Positions 9,127 to 16,977 of a stretch of DNA of 64,000 bases are shown here, in pieces. Source of the DNA: Bradyrhizobium sp. AZCC 2262 (GTDB taxonomy: Bacteria > Pseudomonadota > Alphaproteobacteria > Rhizobiales > Xanthobacteraceae). Made by a program: the position numbers and the translations under genes. The first letter of the stretch is position 1. Each line of letters opens with the position of its first letter. The DNA lies in contig NZ_JAZHRT010000001.1 of NCBI RefSeq assembly GCF_036924535.1, positions 8,494,001 through 8,558,000 of the forward strand, given 5' to 3'. Below the pieces are notes generated by a model that was not told where the DNA came from, searched no databases, and saw nothing but the letters and a program-made list of their open reading frames with translations.

Positions 9127-9882
9127 ATGGCCGAATATCTCAGGCTGCGGCAGATCTGCCTGGTGGCGCCGCATCTGGCGCCGGTGATCTCGGATATTTC
9201 CGACATCATGGGTCTCAAGGTCTGCTACCGCGACGGCAACGTCGCCAAATACGGCCTGGAGAACGCGCTGCTGCCGGTCGACACGATTCTGCTGGAAGTG
9301 GTGGCGCCGTTCCAGCCGGGCACCGCGGCGGGACGTTTTCTCGACAAGACCGGCGGCCGCGGCGGCTATATGGCGATCTTCTGCTGCGACGATCCCGACG
9401 CGCGCGGCAAACACGCCAACGGAATGGGTGTGCGCACCGCGAATGTGATCACGCACGCGCCATACCATGGCGTGCAACTGCACCCGCGCGACTGCCGCGC
9501 GGCGTTCATCGAGTTCAACCACACCGATGGCAGCGACGATGTGCTGGGACCCTATCCGCCGGCGGGGCCGGATTGGCAGAAGGCGATCCGGAAGGATGTG
9601 ACGCTGGCGCTGACTGATGTCGAGATGCAGAGCCCGGATCCGCTGGGGTTGGCGGAGCATTGGGGGAAGATTCTTGGCGTGGCTGTCAGCAGCGGCGAGC
9701 CGGCGCTGAAACTGCCCAACGCCGGCTTCCGTTTCGTCAAGGGCGCGAGCGATCTGATGAGCGGGCTGACGTTCAGGGTCGCCGACATCGCCAAGGTGCG
9801 GGACGCGGCCAAGGCGAAGGGCTGCAAGGTGTCGGGCGATACGTTCGATCTTTGCGGGGTGACGTTCAAGCTGGTGGGTTAG
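9127..9882 (+). CDS. VOC/glyoxalase-like domain protein
   Basis: A 251-residue protein beginning YLRLRQICLVAPHL, the usual opening of two-module glyoxalase-like proteins found next to acyl-CoA genes in Bradyrhizobium. The second module starts near LTFRVADIAKVRDAA. The ATG at 9127 is preceded by GAGGG at correct spacing; an in-frame ATG at 9109 has none. In the raw sequence this frame is continuous with the frameshifted hydratase upstream, but a stop at 9106 in the repaired hydratase frame shows that they are two genes, 20 bp apart. Function is unknown; hydratase, isomerase or epimerase activity on a CoA-linked intermediate would fit the neighbours. Confidence 0.72.
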   Translation: MAEYLRLRQICLVAPHLAPVISDISDIMGLKVCYRDGNVAKYGLENALLPVDTILLEVVAPFQPGTAAGRFLDKTGGRGGYMAIFCCDDPDARGKHANGMGVRTANVITHAPYHGVQLHPRDCRAAFIEFNHTDGSDDVLGPYPPAGPDWQKAIRKDVTLALTDVEMQSPDPLGLAEHWGKILGVAVSSGEPALKLPNAGFRFVKGASDLMSGLTFRVADIAKVRDAAKAKGCKVSGDTFDLCGVTFKLVG

Positions 9883-9898
9883 CGAGATCCGTCAACGG

Positions 9899-10016
9899 GT
9901 CGTCCCTGCGAACGCAGGGACCCATAACCACCGAAGCTTGTGGTGTGGCGAGACGTCCACGCGCGTGCCTCTTTCGCGTGCCGCGGCGTATGGGTCCCTG
10001 CGATCGCAGGGACGAC
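9899..10016. repeat. Palindromic intergenic repeat, family A, copy 2
   Basis: Arms GTCGTCCCTGCGAACGCAGG... and the complementary right arm ending GGGACGAC enclose about 60 bp; one mismatch (GATCGC for GTTCGC) breaks the right inner hairpin loop. It sits between the convergent ends of the VOC gene and the next hydratase gene. Confidence 0.85.
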
Positions 10017-10037
10017 GTGCTGAGAGAGCCGCGCGAA

Positions 10038-10838
10038 CTACCGTCCCTTGAAGTTCGCCACGCGGCGTTCGGCCGTTGCTTTCACGCCTTCCTTGAAATC
10101 CTCCGTCGCGCGGAGTTTGGTCTGCTCGACCAACTCGTGGTTGGTGGCGGCCATGACGCGGTCGGCGAGGCCGGCGCGCATGGTGGCGCGGGTCGAGATC
10201 AGGCCGAGTGGCGAGCATTCGGCGATTTCGGCTGCGAGCTTCATCGCTTCAGCCCGCACCTGGTCCTGCGGCACGCAGAGATTGGCGAGGCCCATCCTTG
10301 TCGCTTCCTCGCCGGTGACGCGGCGGCTGGTGTAGAAGATCAATTCCGCATTGTTCTTGCCGACCAGTTCGGGAAGCGTCGCGGTCAGGCCGAAGCCCGG
10401 ATGAAAACCGAGTTTTGTAAAATTGGCGGCGAAGCGCGCTTCGGGGCAGGTGACGCGGAAGTCGGCGGATACGGCTAGTCCCAGTCCGCCGCCGATGGCC
10501 GCGCCATGGATGGCGGCAACGATCGGCTTCTTGTTGCGGAAGATGCGCACGGCCTGAACGTAGAGATGGTTGATCGGCAAATTGGCCGCCGGGTCCTTTT
10601 GCGCGCTCGCTTCCTGCTCCTGCCGCTTCGGATCGGAGAAATCGGCGCCGGCGCAGAACGCCTTGCCTTGCGCTGCCAGCACCGAGGCGCGGATTTCGAT
10701 GTCGTTGTCGAACTCTTCCAGCGCATCCGCGATCTGGTTGATCAGCGAGACGTCGAAGAAGTTCAAAGGCGGCTTTCTGATTTCGATCAGGCCGACATGG
10801 CCGTGCTTCTCGACGCCGATATCTGTGTACTTGGTCAT
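10038..10838 (-). CDS. Enoyl-CoA hydratase/isomerase family protein
   Basis: A 266-residue crotonase-family enzyme. The first oxyanion-hole region is GKAFCAGADFSD and the second is GAAIGGGLGLAVSADFRV. The segment FTKLGFHPGFGLTATLP matches the region after the active site. The ATG at 10838 is preceded by AGAGGAAA. It probably acts on an alpha,beta-unsaturated CoA ester. Its start is only 17 bp from the end of the upstream acyl-CoA dehydrogenase gene, so the two and the dehydrogenase before them form a likely operon on the minus strand. Confidence 0.88.
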   Translation of the reverse strand: MTKYTDIGVEKHGHVGLIEIRKPPLNFFDVSLINQIADALEEFDNDIEIRASVLAAQGKAFCAGADFSDPKRQEQEASAQKDPAANLPINHLYVQAVRIFRNKKPIVAAIHGAAIGGGLGLAVSADFRVTCPEARFAANFTKLGFHPGFGLTATLPELVGKNNAELIFYTSRRVTGEEATRMGLANLCVPQDQVRAEAMKLAAEIAECSPLGLISTRATMRAGLADRVMAATNHELVEQTKLRATEDFKEGVKATAERRVANFKGR

Positions 10839-10855
10839 TGGGTTTCCTCTTTGAA

Positions 10856-12016
10856 TTAGCGCAGACCTAGCCCGCGGGCGATGATGCCGCGCAGCACTTC
10901 GGTGGTGCCGCCCTGGATCGTCAGCTTGGGCGCGGTCTTGATGGCGAAGTCGAGCTGCTTTTCCAGCGTCTCGCGGTTGGTGGCGGTTTCCTCGACGAAG
11001 GCGGCGAGATCGCGGACGCGGTGCGGCAGTTGTTGCTCCCACACCGTGCCGATATCCTTGACGATGGAAGCTTCGACCACCGGCTCCTTGCCGGCCTGCA
11101 GCATGCCCGCCACCGATACCGACATGCGGCGCATGGTGTGGACCTGCGCCACCAGCCGGCCGATGCCTTCGGCGCTGCGGGTGTCCGGGTTGTTGCCGAC
11201 GGCGCGGACCAGTTCGGTCAGCACGTAATAGGTTTCGAGGAAACGCTCGGGGCCGCTTCGCTCATAGGCGAGCTCTGAAGTGGCCTGTTTCCAGGCACCG
11301 TCGATTTCGCCGAGCACGTGATCGTCTGGAACGAAGAAGTCGGTAAAAACCACCTCGTTGAATTCGTACTGCCCGGTGATCTGCCCGATCGGGTTCACCT
11401 GGATGCCCGGCTGCTTCATCTTGACCAAAAACTGCGTCAGGCCGTGGCGGCGGTTCTCCTTGGTGGGCGGTGATGTCCGGAAGATCGCGATCATGTAGTC
11501 GGCGATATGGGCCGAAGAGGTCCAGATCTTGGTGCCGTTGATCAGATAGCCGCCGTCGGTCTTTGTCGCGCGGGTTTTTGCCGCGAACAGATCGGAGCCG
11601 GAATTCGGCTCGCTCATGCCGATCGCAAAGCAGACCTCGCCGCGGCAGATGCGCGGCAGGATATCCATCTTGATGTTCTCGGGCGCGTATTTCAAAAGCA
11701 CCGGGCCGCTCTGGCGGTCGGCGACAAAGAAGCGCCGCGTCGGCGCATTGGCAACGCGCATTTCCTCGGTCACAACATAGCGCTCGAGGAACGAACGCTC
11801 GTGGCCGCCATATTTCTTCGGCCAGGTCATGCCGAGCCAGCCGCGGGCGCCGACTTTTTTGGAAAATTCCGGCACGTCGGTGTCTTCGCGGTTCGGCTTG
11901 TGCGGATCGAAGGTGCCGGCGGCGATTTCTTCCGCAAGGAAGGCGCGCACTTCCTTGCGCAATTCTTCGCATTTCGGCGGAAGACGGATCGGATCGAAAC
12001 GGAGGGCTGCGGTCAT
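10856..12016 (-). CDS. Acyl-CoA dehydrogenase (large subunit type)
   Basis: A 386-residue flavoprotein dehydrogenase. Visible marks are the FAD-binding stretch CFAIGMSEPNSGSDL, the following KIWTSSAHIADY region and the C-terminal signature GGTTEVLRGIIARGLGL. It would introduce a double bond in an acyl-CoA and pass electrons to ETF. The next gene on the same strand encodes a second, more divergent acyl-CoA dehydrogenase. Such pairs often form one heteromeric enzyme in actinobacteria and bradyrhizobia (steroid- or aromatic-side-chain type). Pairing here is inference from adjacency (37 bp apart). Confidence 0.9.
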   Translation of the reverse strand: MTAALRFDPIRLPPKCEELRKEVRAFLAEEIAAGTFDPHKPNREDTDVPEFSKKVGARGWLGMTWPKKYGGHERSFLERYVVTEEMRVANAPTRRFFVADRQSGPVLLKYAPENIKMDILPRICRGEVCFAIGMSEPNSGSDLFAAKTRATKTDGGYLINGTKIWTSSAHIADYMIAIFRTSPPTKENRRHGLTQFLVKMKQPGIQVNPIGQITGQYEFNEVVFTDFFVPDDHVLGEIDGAWKQATSELAYERSGPERFLETYYVLTELVRAVGNNPDTRSAEGIGRLVAQVHTMRRMSVSVAGMLQAGKEPVVEASIVKDIGTVWEQQLPHRVRDLAAFVEETATNRETLEKQLDFAIKTAPKLTIQGGTTEVLRGIIARGLGLR

Positions 12017-12053
12017 TGTTGGTCTCGACTTCTATCTGGACAAATCGGTGCGG

Positions 12054-13121
12054 TCAGCGCGAGGCCACCAGCGGCCACAATTCATCGGCGCCGCGGTTGC
12101 ATACGAGCTTGCCGAGCTCGACCGCCCAGTAGCTTTCGGAACCGAAATCGTCGCGCCAGGCCAGCGCGCGCAGCGAATAGCGATGCAGGATGTGCTCGAT
12201 GGTGAAACCGATCGCGCCGTGCACCTGATGGGCGATGCCGCCGCCTTTCTCCGCCGCCTCCGCGCAGCGGATTTTTGCCGCCACCGCTTCGAGGAACACT
12301 TCGTCGTTGAACGAGGTGGCATTGGCAATGGCGTCCGCGGCCGAGGTCGCCGCCGCGAGTGCTGCCGCTGACTCGCCGGCGAGCCGCGCCAGATTGTGCT
12401 GCACCGCCTGGAATTTCGAAATCTTCTTCTCGAAGGCAACGCGTTCGTTGGAATAGCGCACGGAAATTTCCAGCATCGATTCCAGCGCGCCCGCGATCTG
12501 CAGGGAGCGCGCGACGCTGCCCATCAGCATCAACCGGGTCTGATCAAAGCCTTGCGGCGCGGGCTTGATTTCGACGGGCTGCACCCTGTCCAGTGTGACG
12601 GTGTCCGAATTGTCGCCGCCGAGACCGAGCCCGGTCTCGATCCGGCACTTGCCGGCATCGATCAGCGCGATGGAGACGCTGCCCTTCGCATCGCTTGCGA
12701 GCACCGCGAAATGCTTTGCGGCCTTGGCAAACGGCACGCTGCGGGCCTTGCCCGAAAGGCTGCCATCGGCATTGACGGTAATCCGGTCCTTCGGGCTCGC
12801 GGGCACCACCGTCATCTCGCCGTCGGGCGAAGCGATCCTGGCCTGCGCCAGCAGCCAGCCTGCCAGCATCGTCTCTGCAAGCGGCACCGCGACCGCAAAG
12901 CGTCCGGCCGCGCTCAGCACGCTGAAACCTTCGGCGAGGCTTGCGCCCGAACCGCCGCAATCTTCCGGTACCCAGGCTAGCGGCAGGCCGGCCTCGGTCA
13001 GCGCCTGCCAGAGCGGCGCTTTCCACGCGCCTTTGTTGTCGCGATTGATGGTTTGGGCGTCGGCGAGATCGGCGAAGATTTTCTCCGCGGTCTCGGCAAC
13101 GATGTTCTCACTCTCCGCCAC
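12054..13121 (-). CDS. Acyl-CoA dehydrogenase, second (divergent) subunit
   Basis: A 355-residue protein with the acyl-CoA dehydrogenase N-domain (PLAWVPEDCGGSG) and C-domain (HQVHGAIGFTIEHILHRY). The N-terminal FAD-site motif seen in the neighbouring paralog is weak, as in the small subunits of heteromeric enzymes. The frame runs upstream to 13232 but those 37 residues are basic and unstructured. A GTG at 13121 has GGGGAACG before it and gives the usual family start. It is first in the minus-strand operon dehydrogenase - dehydrogenase - hydratase, and divergent to an SDR gene. Confidence 0.82.
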   Translation of the reverse strand: MAESENIVAETAEKIFADLADAQTINRDNKGAWKAPLWQALTEAGLPLAWVPEDCGGSGASLAEGFSVLSAAGRFAVAVPLAETMLAGWLLAQARIASPDGEMTVVPASPKDRITVNADGSLSGKARSVPFAKAAKHFAVLASDAKGSVSIALIDAGKCRIETGLGLGGDNSDTVTLDRVQPVEIKPAPQGFDQTRLMLMGSVARSLQIAGALESMLEISVRYSNERVAFEKKISKFQAVQHNLARLAGESAAALAAATSAADAIANATSFNDEVFLEAVAAKIRCAEAAEKGGGIAHQVHGAIGFTIEHILHRYSLRALAWRDDFGSESYWAVELGKLVCNRGADELWPLVASR

Positions 13122-13405
13122 AGCGTTCCCCGATATTGATTGGCACCGGCCCGGCCTGGCGCGTAACGCCAAGGTCTCAGGCTGCGGTCTTTTCTTGCGC
13201 TTAATGATGGGCAAAAGCCATAGCCCTGACAAGCGCTGCTCGCAGGGCGGCCTGCGAGGGCGGCATGAAGATCGTCAGGCAAAGAATAAATTCCGCATAG
13301 TGGAACGATCGCGGATTTGCACGCCGTTGGTCGCGCGATATGGTAAGCCTCGGCCTGTGAACGGGCGGTTCGAAACCCAGCCAAGAGCAACAAGAGGAAA
13401 TGCGG

Positions 13406-14188
13406 ATGTCGAAGGATGGTTTGTGCGCGATTGTCACCGGTTCTGCCTCGGGCCTTGGGGCCGCCACCGCCGCCATTCTGGCAAAGGGCGGCGCGCGCAT
13501 CGTCGTCAATTACTCCAACAGCAAGGCGGAAGCTGAAGCGACCGCCGATCTCTGCCGCAGCGCCGGCGCCGAAGTCGTGGTGGTGCAAGGCGACGTCTCG
13601 CGCGACGAAGACTGCAAGAAGATTGCGGCCGCGGCAGCGCCCTGGGGCCGTCTCGACGTGCTGGTCAACAATGCCGGCACCACCAAGCACGTGCCGCATC
13701 ACGATCTCGACGGGCTGACGGCTGAGGATTTTCAGCGCATCTACGCCGTCAACACGATCGGCCCGTTCCAGATGATCCGCGCGGCGCGCGCGCAGCTTGA
13801 GGCCGGTGCGAAAGCCTCAGGCCGGCCGTCGGCCGTGGTCAACATCTCGTCGGTCGCCGGCATTTCCGGCGGCGGCTCCTCGGTCGCCTATGCCGCCAGC
13901 AAGGGCGCACTCAACACCATGACGCAATCGCTGGCGCGCGCGCTGGCGCCGCTGATCCGCGTCAACACGGTGTGCCCCGGCTATATCGATACGCCCTGGT
14001 TCACCAAGGGCCGCGGCGAAGCCGGCGCAAAAGCGGTGCGCGACGCCGTCGTGGCGAAGGTGCCGCTGAAGGTCGCGTCGACGGCTGACGACATTGCGCA
14101 ACTGGTGTGCTTCCTGGCCTCGCCGGCATCGAGCAACATGACCGGCGAGTTCGTCCGCATGGATGCGGGAATGCATCTGGTGTTGTGA
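13406..14188 (+). CDS. Short-chain dehydrogenase/reductase (SDR)
   Basis: A 260-residue classical SDR. The NAD(P) motif is TGSASGLG, NNAG follows near residue 90, and the catalytic set Ser (ISSVAG), Tyr and Lys (YAASK) is complete. The C-terminal region ends FVRMDAGMHLVL. The ATG at 13406 is used because AGAGG lies at ideal distance; the ATG at 13400 is too close to it. Divergent to the acyl-CoA dehydrogenase operon, it likely oxidises the hydroxyacyl intermediate of the same pathway, which is an inference from position. Confidence 0.9.
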   Translation: MSKDGLCAIVTGSASGLGAATAAILAKGGARIVVNYSNSKAEAEATADLCRSAGAEVVVVQGDVSRDEDCKKIAAAAAPWGRLDVLVNNAGTTKHVPHHDLDGLTAEDFQRIYAVNTIGPFQMIRAARAQLEAGAKASGRPSAVVNISSVAGISGGGSSVAYAASKGALNTMTQSLARALAPLIRVNTVCPGYIDTPWFTKGRGEAGAKAVRDAVVAKVPLKVASTADDIAQLVCFLASPASSNMTGEFVRMDAGMHLVL

Positions 14189-14213
14189 GGACGACGGGCC
14201 ATCATTGCGAATT

Positions 14214-14301
14214 GTAGGGTGGGCAAAGCGAAGCGTGCCCACCAAGTCGGCCCGTGCAAAAATGTGGTGGGCACGGCGCGAAGAGCGCCTTTGCCCACCC
14301 T
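14214..14301. repeat. Palindromic intergenic repeat, family B, copy 1 (right end interrupted)
   Basis: Begins GTAGGGTGGGCAAAGCGAAG and ends TTTGCCCACCCT. Copy 2 at 44216 ends CCCACCCTAC, so here the last two bases are missing and the sequence changes to CATATGAGG. The missing AC reappears at 15888 (CTACGCACTGC) on the far side of the IS element, which suggests that the element inserted here. Confidence 0.8.
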
Positions 14302-14650
14302 CATATGAGGGCTTTTGAGTCAAGCATCCCGACCGGGGCTTGGATGTGATTTTTTGCATTCGGTGGAGCGGCGGCGCGCGGAGCCATGCGTAGCGCAGCG
14401 TGCCGCCGCGGTCGGTGCGCTCAGGAACTGGCTTCCGGCGATTTATGCAGCATCTCACTGCATCACCTCATATCCGGTCGGGCGTTTTGCAGCCCGGTAC
14501 CCACATTCCGCATGCATGCGGCGAGGAAGCCATGAGGATGAGACCCATCTACGAAGCGGCCTGTTGATTTGGCCCAAGGGTGGCACGGTCATCATCCATT
14601 CCGCGCTGACCGCGGCCGACGCCGCGACGCTGACGCGTTGCTTGAAACGT
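14302..14650 (-). other. Long noncoding end of the IS110-family element (candidate guide-RNA region)
   Basis: 349 bp downstream of the transposase gene without a convincing reading frame on either strand. Several short inverted stretches are visible, for example GCATGCATGC near 14509-14518. In IS110-family elements one long noncoding end makes the bridge RNA that pairs with target and donor; in the IS1111 group it is the downstream end. The position fits that, but no RNA structure was computed. Confidence 0.35.
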
Positions 14651-15814
14651 TTACGCCTTCGCGGCCTTGAGCACGGCTCCTTCGGGAACCATGCCGGTTG
14701 TGAGGTAGCGCCAGAGCGCCACCATCAGCTTGCGCGCCAAGGCCACGATGGCGATGCGCTTGTTGCGCTTGCTGGCATTGTTGTGGGTGCGGCTGCGGAA
14801 CCATCGGGTGAGCGCACTCTCCGGCTGATGCCGCAGCCACAGCCAGGCCAGTTCGATCGCGGCGCAGCGGGCGCGTGGATTGCCCGCCTTGCTGATGCCC
14901 TGGTCGCGGTCGGTCCCGCCGCTCTGCCATGGACTGGGCGTCAGCCCGAAATAGCTCGCGACCTCACGCCGATTACGAAAGTCCTTGTAGAACACCTCGC
15001 TGGTCAGCGTCGTCGCGAACGCCGGACCGAGGCATTTGAGCCGGAGCAACAGTTCGCTGCGCTCGGTCATCTGCGCCGCCGCAGGTGCCGGATCCGCTTG
15101 AGCCGACGCCTGTGCGAGTTCCTCGAGCCGTTCGCGCACCAGCATCAGCCGTGCGTGCTCGTGCCTGATCTCCGCCAGCATCCGTGGCGGCACCGCCTGG
15201 CCCTGCCAATCCCGCTGCGCCGAAAGCCAGCTCAGCCAGTCACGCCGGCGCGGGTTCCCCACCGCCATGCCCAACAATCGCAGCAGCGCCTTGATCCGGG
15301 TGGTGTGCGCGGTTTGCTCCTTGATCAGCCGGCCGCGTTCACGGCTGGTGCGGCGGGCGTCCTCTTGCTCCGGCGCAGGTGCCCGCACGATCCGCACCAC
15401 CTGCGGCTCACCGCGCAGATACGCCATCAGCGTCCGTAGCATCTTCTCGCCATCGATCCGGTCGGTCTTCACCCGCCGTGCCCGCTGATCCACCGCTATG
15501 CTCGCAGGGTCAAACACGTAGTTCGTGATCCCGGCAGCCAGCAGAAGCCGATGCAGCCAGAACCCGTCGTAGCCCGCTTCGTAGCAGCTCACCACCGCCG
15601 GAACGGCTCCCAGCGCCCGGGCCGCCCGCTCCCGAACCTGACCGATCAGCGCCAGCAGCGCAGCATGATCGCCGCCCTCCAGCTTGTGACGCGACATCTT
15701 GCCTTTGTCCGGACTGTGCAGCGTTACCAGCCAGCTCTTCTGGCTCAGTTCAATCGCAACGAAAATCGTGCCACAATGCCCGGCGGTGGGCGTGTCTACG
15801 GTCGATGCTTGCAT
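14651..15814 (-). CDS. IS110-family transposase
   Basis: A 387-residue transposase with an N-terminal RuvC-like DEDD domain (FVAIELSQKSW; CYEAGYDGFW; KTDRIDGEKML) and a C-terminal Transposase_20 domain (LKCLGPAFATTLTSE; YFGLTPSPWQSGGTDRDQGISK). The first acidic position reads E in AIELSQ, not the D more common in this family. Length is normal and the frame is intact, so it may be active. Codon use is similar to the flanking genes, suggesting the element is at home in related genomes. Confidence 0.92.
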   Translation of the reverse strand: MQASTVDTPTAGHCGTIFVAIELSQKSWLVTLHSPDKGKMSRHKLEGGDHAALLALIGQVRERAARALGAVPAVVSCYEAGYDGFWLHRLLLAAGITNYVFDPASIAVDQRARRVKTDRIDGEKMLRTLMAYLRGEPQVVRIVRAPAPEQEDARRTSRERGRLIKEQTAHTTRIKALLRLLGMAVGNPRRRDWLSWLSAQRDWQGQAVPPRMLAEIRHEHARLMLVRERLEELAQASAQADPAPAAAQMTERSELLLRLKCLGPAFATTLTSEVFYKDFRNRREVASYFGLTPSPWQSGGTDRDQGISKAGNPRARCAAIELAWLWLRHQPESALTRWFRSRTHNNASKRNKRIAIVALARKLMVALWRYLTTGMVPEGAVLKAAKA

Positions 15815-15912
15815 CTGGCTCTCCGATGGTTCGAGTGTGGAAACCCAAACCTACCGGAAAGGGCACGCTCACCGCCCCATGGAATCTACGCACTGCAATG
15901 GCGAACCGCCTC

Positions 15913-16191
15913 TTATTTATTTCCCGGATCGGAAATCATTCCCCGCGCCACCAGCCTGTTCCAGATGAACAGCACCACCAGCGCGCCGATGGTGGCGGTG
16001 ATGAAGCCGGCGCCCTGATCGGGGCTGTAATGGCCGATCGCCTGGCCGATCCATGTCGCCAGAAACGCCCCGGCGATGCCGAGCACCGTGGTCAGGATGA
16101 AACCGCTCGGATTGTTCGGTCCGGGCGAGAGCATTCGCGCGATGATGCCGGCGATGAAGCCGACGACGATGATCCAGATAATGCCGCTCAT
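15913..16191 (-). CDS. GlsB/YeaQ/YmgE-family stress-response membrane protein
   Basis: A 92-residue protein made almost wholly of three membrane segments with the family's glycine pattern (IIWIIVVGFIAGIIARML; FILTTVLGIAGAFLATWIG; ATIGALVVLFIWNRL). It is a small inner-membrane protein of the transglycosylase-associated family, linked to stress response, biochemical role unknown. The ATG at 16191 has GGAGAGGG before it. The start lies 66 bp from the end of the YidB-like gene on the same strand. The IS element lies 25 bp beyond its stop. Confidence 0.88.
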   Translation of the reverse strand: MSGIIWIIVVGFIAGIIARMLSPGPNNPSGFILTTVLGIAGAFLATWIGQAIGHYSPDQGAGFITATIGALVVLFIWNRLVARGMISDPGNK

Positions 16192-16256
16192 GGCTGTCCC
16201 TCTCCAATGCGTCGATGGTGAAGCAGCGCGGCGATGGCCGCCGCGCTGACGCGGCG

Positions 16257-16838
16257 TCAAATCCGGCCCGACAATTCGTTCTCGTCCGGCAGCCGTCCGT
16301 CCGGCGTCAGATGATTGACGACGTCGGGGAGATACTTGCTGAGACCTTGCAGCAATTCCTCGCGCGACAATCCACTTTGCGACGCTAGCTGGCTGATCTG
16401 GTCGGCGCCGAGCGCGTTGGCGAGGTCGCCGGGCGCGATCTGCTTGTTGGGGCCGTTGCTCACCCAGGAGTCGGCCTGGTCGCCAAGTCCCTTCTGCTGG
16501 AACTGGTTCAGGAGGTCGCCAAGGCCGCCGCTCAAGATGCTGCCGGCCGCGCCACCTGCGAGCAGCCCGCCCAAGCCGCCCTTGAGCATGTCGCTCAGTC
16601 CACCAGCGCCGCCGCCGGGCATGCCGGCAGTCACATTGCCGGGTGTGGGAGCGGATGTGGGGCGCGGTGCGGAGCCGGCCTGATTGCCGGTGAAATGCTT
16701 GATACCTTTCCAGGCCAATAGCGCCAGGATCGCCATCGTCATCGGCGACATGCCGCCGCCGCTATCGGATTGTGCGCTGGGGGTGCTCGGGCCGCGCGGG
16801 CCGTTCTGCATGCCGTTGAGTACGTCGAGTAAACCCAT
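16257..16838 (-). CDS. YidB-family (DUF937) protein
   Basis: A 193-residue protein. The N-terminus MGLLDVLNGMQNG is typical of YidB. A Gly/Ser/Pro-rich middle follows, with a short hydrophobic segment MTMAILALLAW. The C-terminal DUF937 domain ends with LSREELLQGLSKYLPDVVNHLTP, the most conserved part of the family. Start chosen at 16838, preceded by GGAGGAGACG. Function is unknown; homologs are often near membrane stress genes, and here the next gene encodes a GlsB-type protein. Confidence 0.85.
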   Translation of the reverse strand: MGLLDVLNGMQNGPRGPSTPSAQSDSGGGMSPMTMAILALLAWKGIKHFTGNQAGSAPRPTSAPTPGNVTAGMPGGGAGGLSDMLKGGLGGLLAGGAAGSILSGGLGDLLNQFQQKGLGDQADSWVSNGPNKQIAPGDLANALGADQISQLASQSGLSREELLQGLSKYLPDVVNHLTPDGRLPDENELSGRI

Positions 16839-16977
16839 GGTCGTCTCCTCCGTAGCCCCGCGTGAAACATAACGGTGGCACATGACGGTTACAAGGAGCG
16901 GGAGGGGAGCGCCTGCGATAGGCACGGTCCGCGCGCTCTGCTATTTTGAAGCCCTGTGCAACGCGGTGGGTGGCGAA

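Larger units (their letters stand above)
14302..15887 (-). mobile_element. IS110-family insertion sequence inside a family B repeat
   Basis: Holds one DEDD-type transposase gene on the minus strand. Its proposed ends are the points where the family B repeat breaks off (after CT at 14300-14301) and resumes (CT at 15886-15887 followed by ACGCAC). There are no long terminal inverted repeats, as expected for IS110. Total about 1.59 kb, with 73 bp before and 349 bp after the transposase gene. Ends are inferred from the interrupted repeat and not from a second copy of the element. Confidence 0.65.

Noticed and set aside
14315..15439. A 374-codon frame antisense to the transposase
   Set aside because: Arg/Pro/Leu-rich shadow of the transposase gene on the minus strand.
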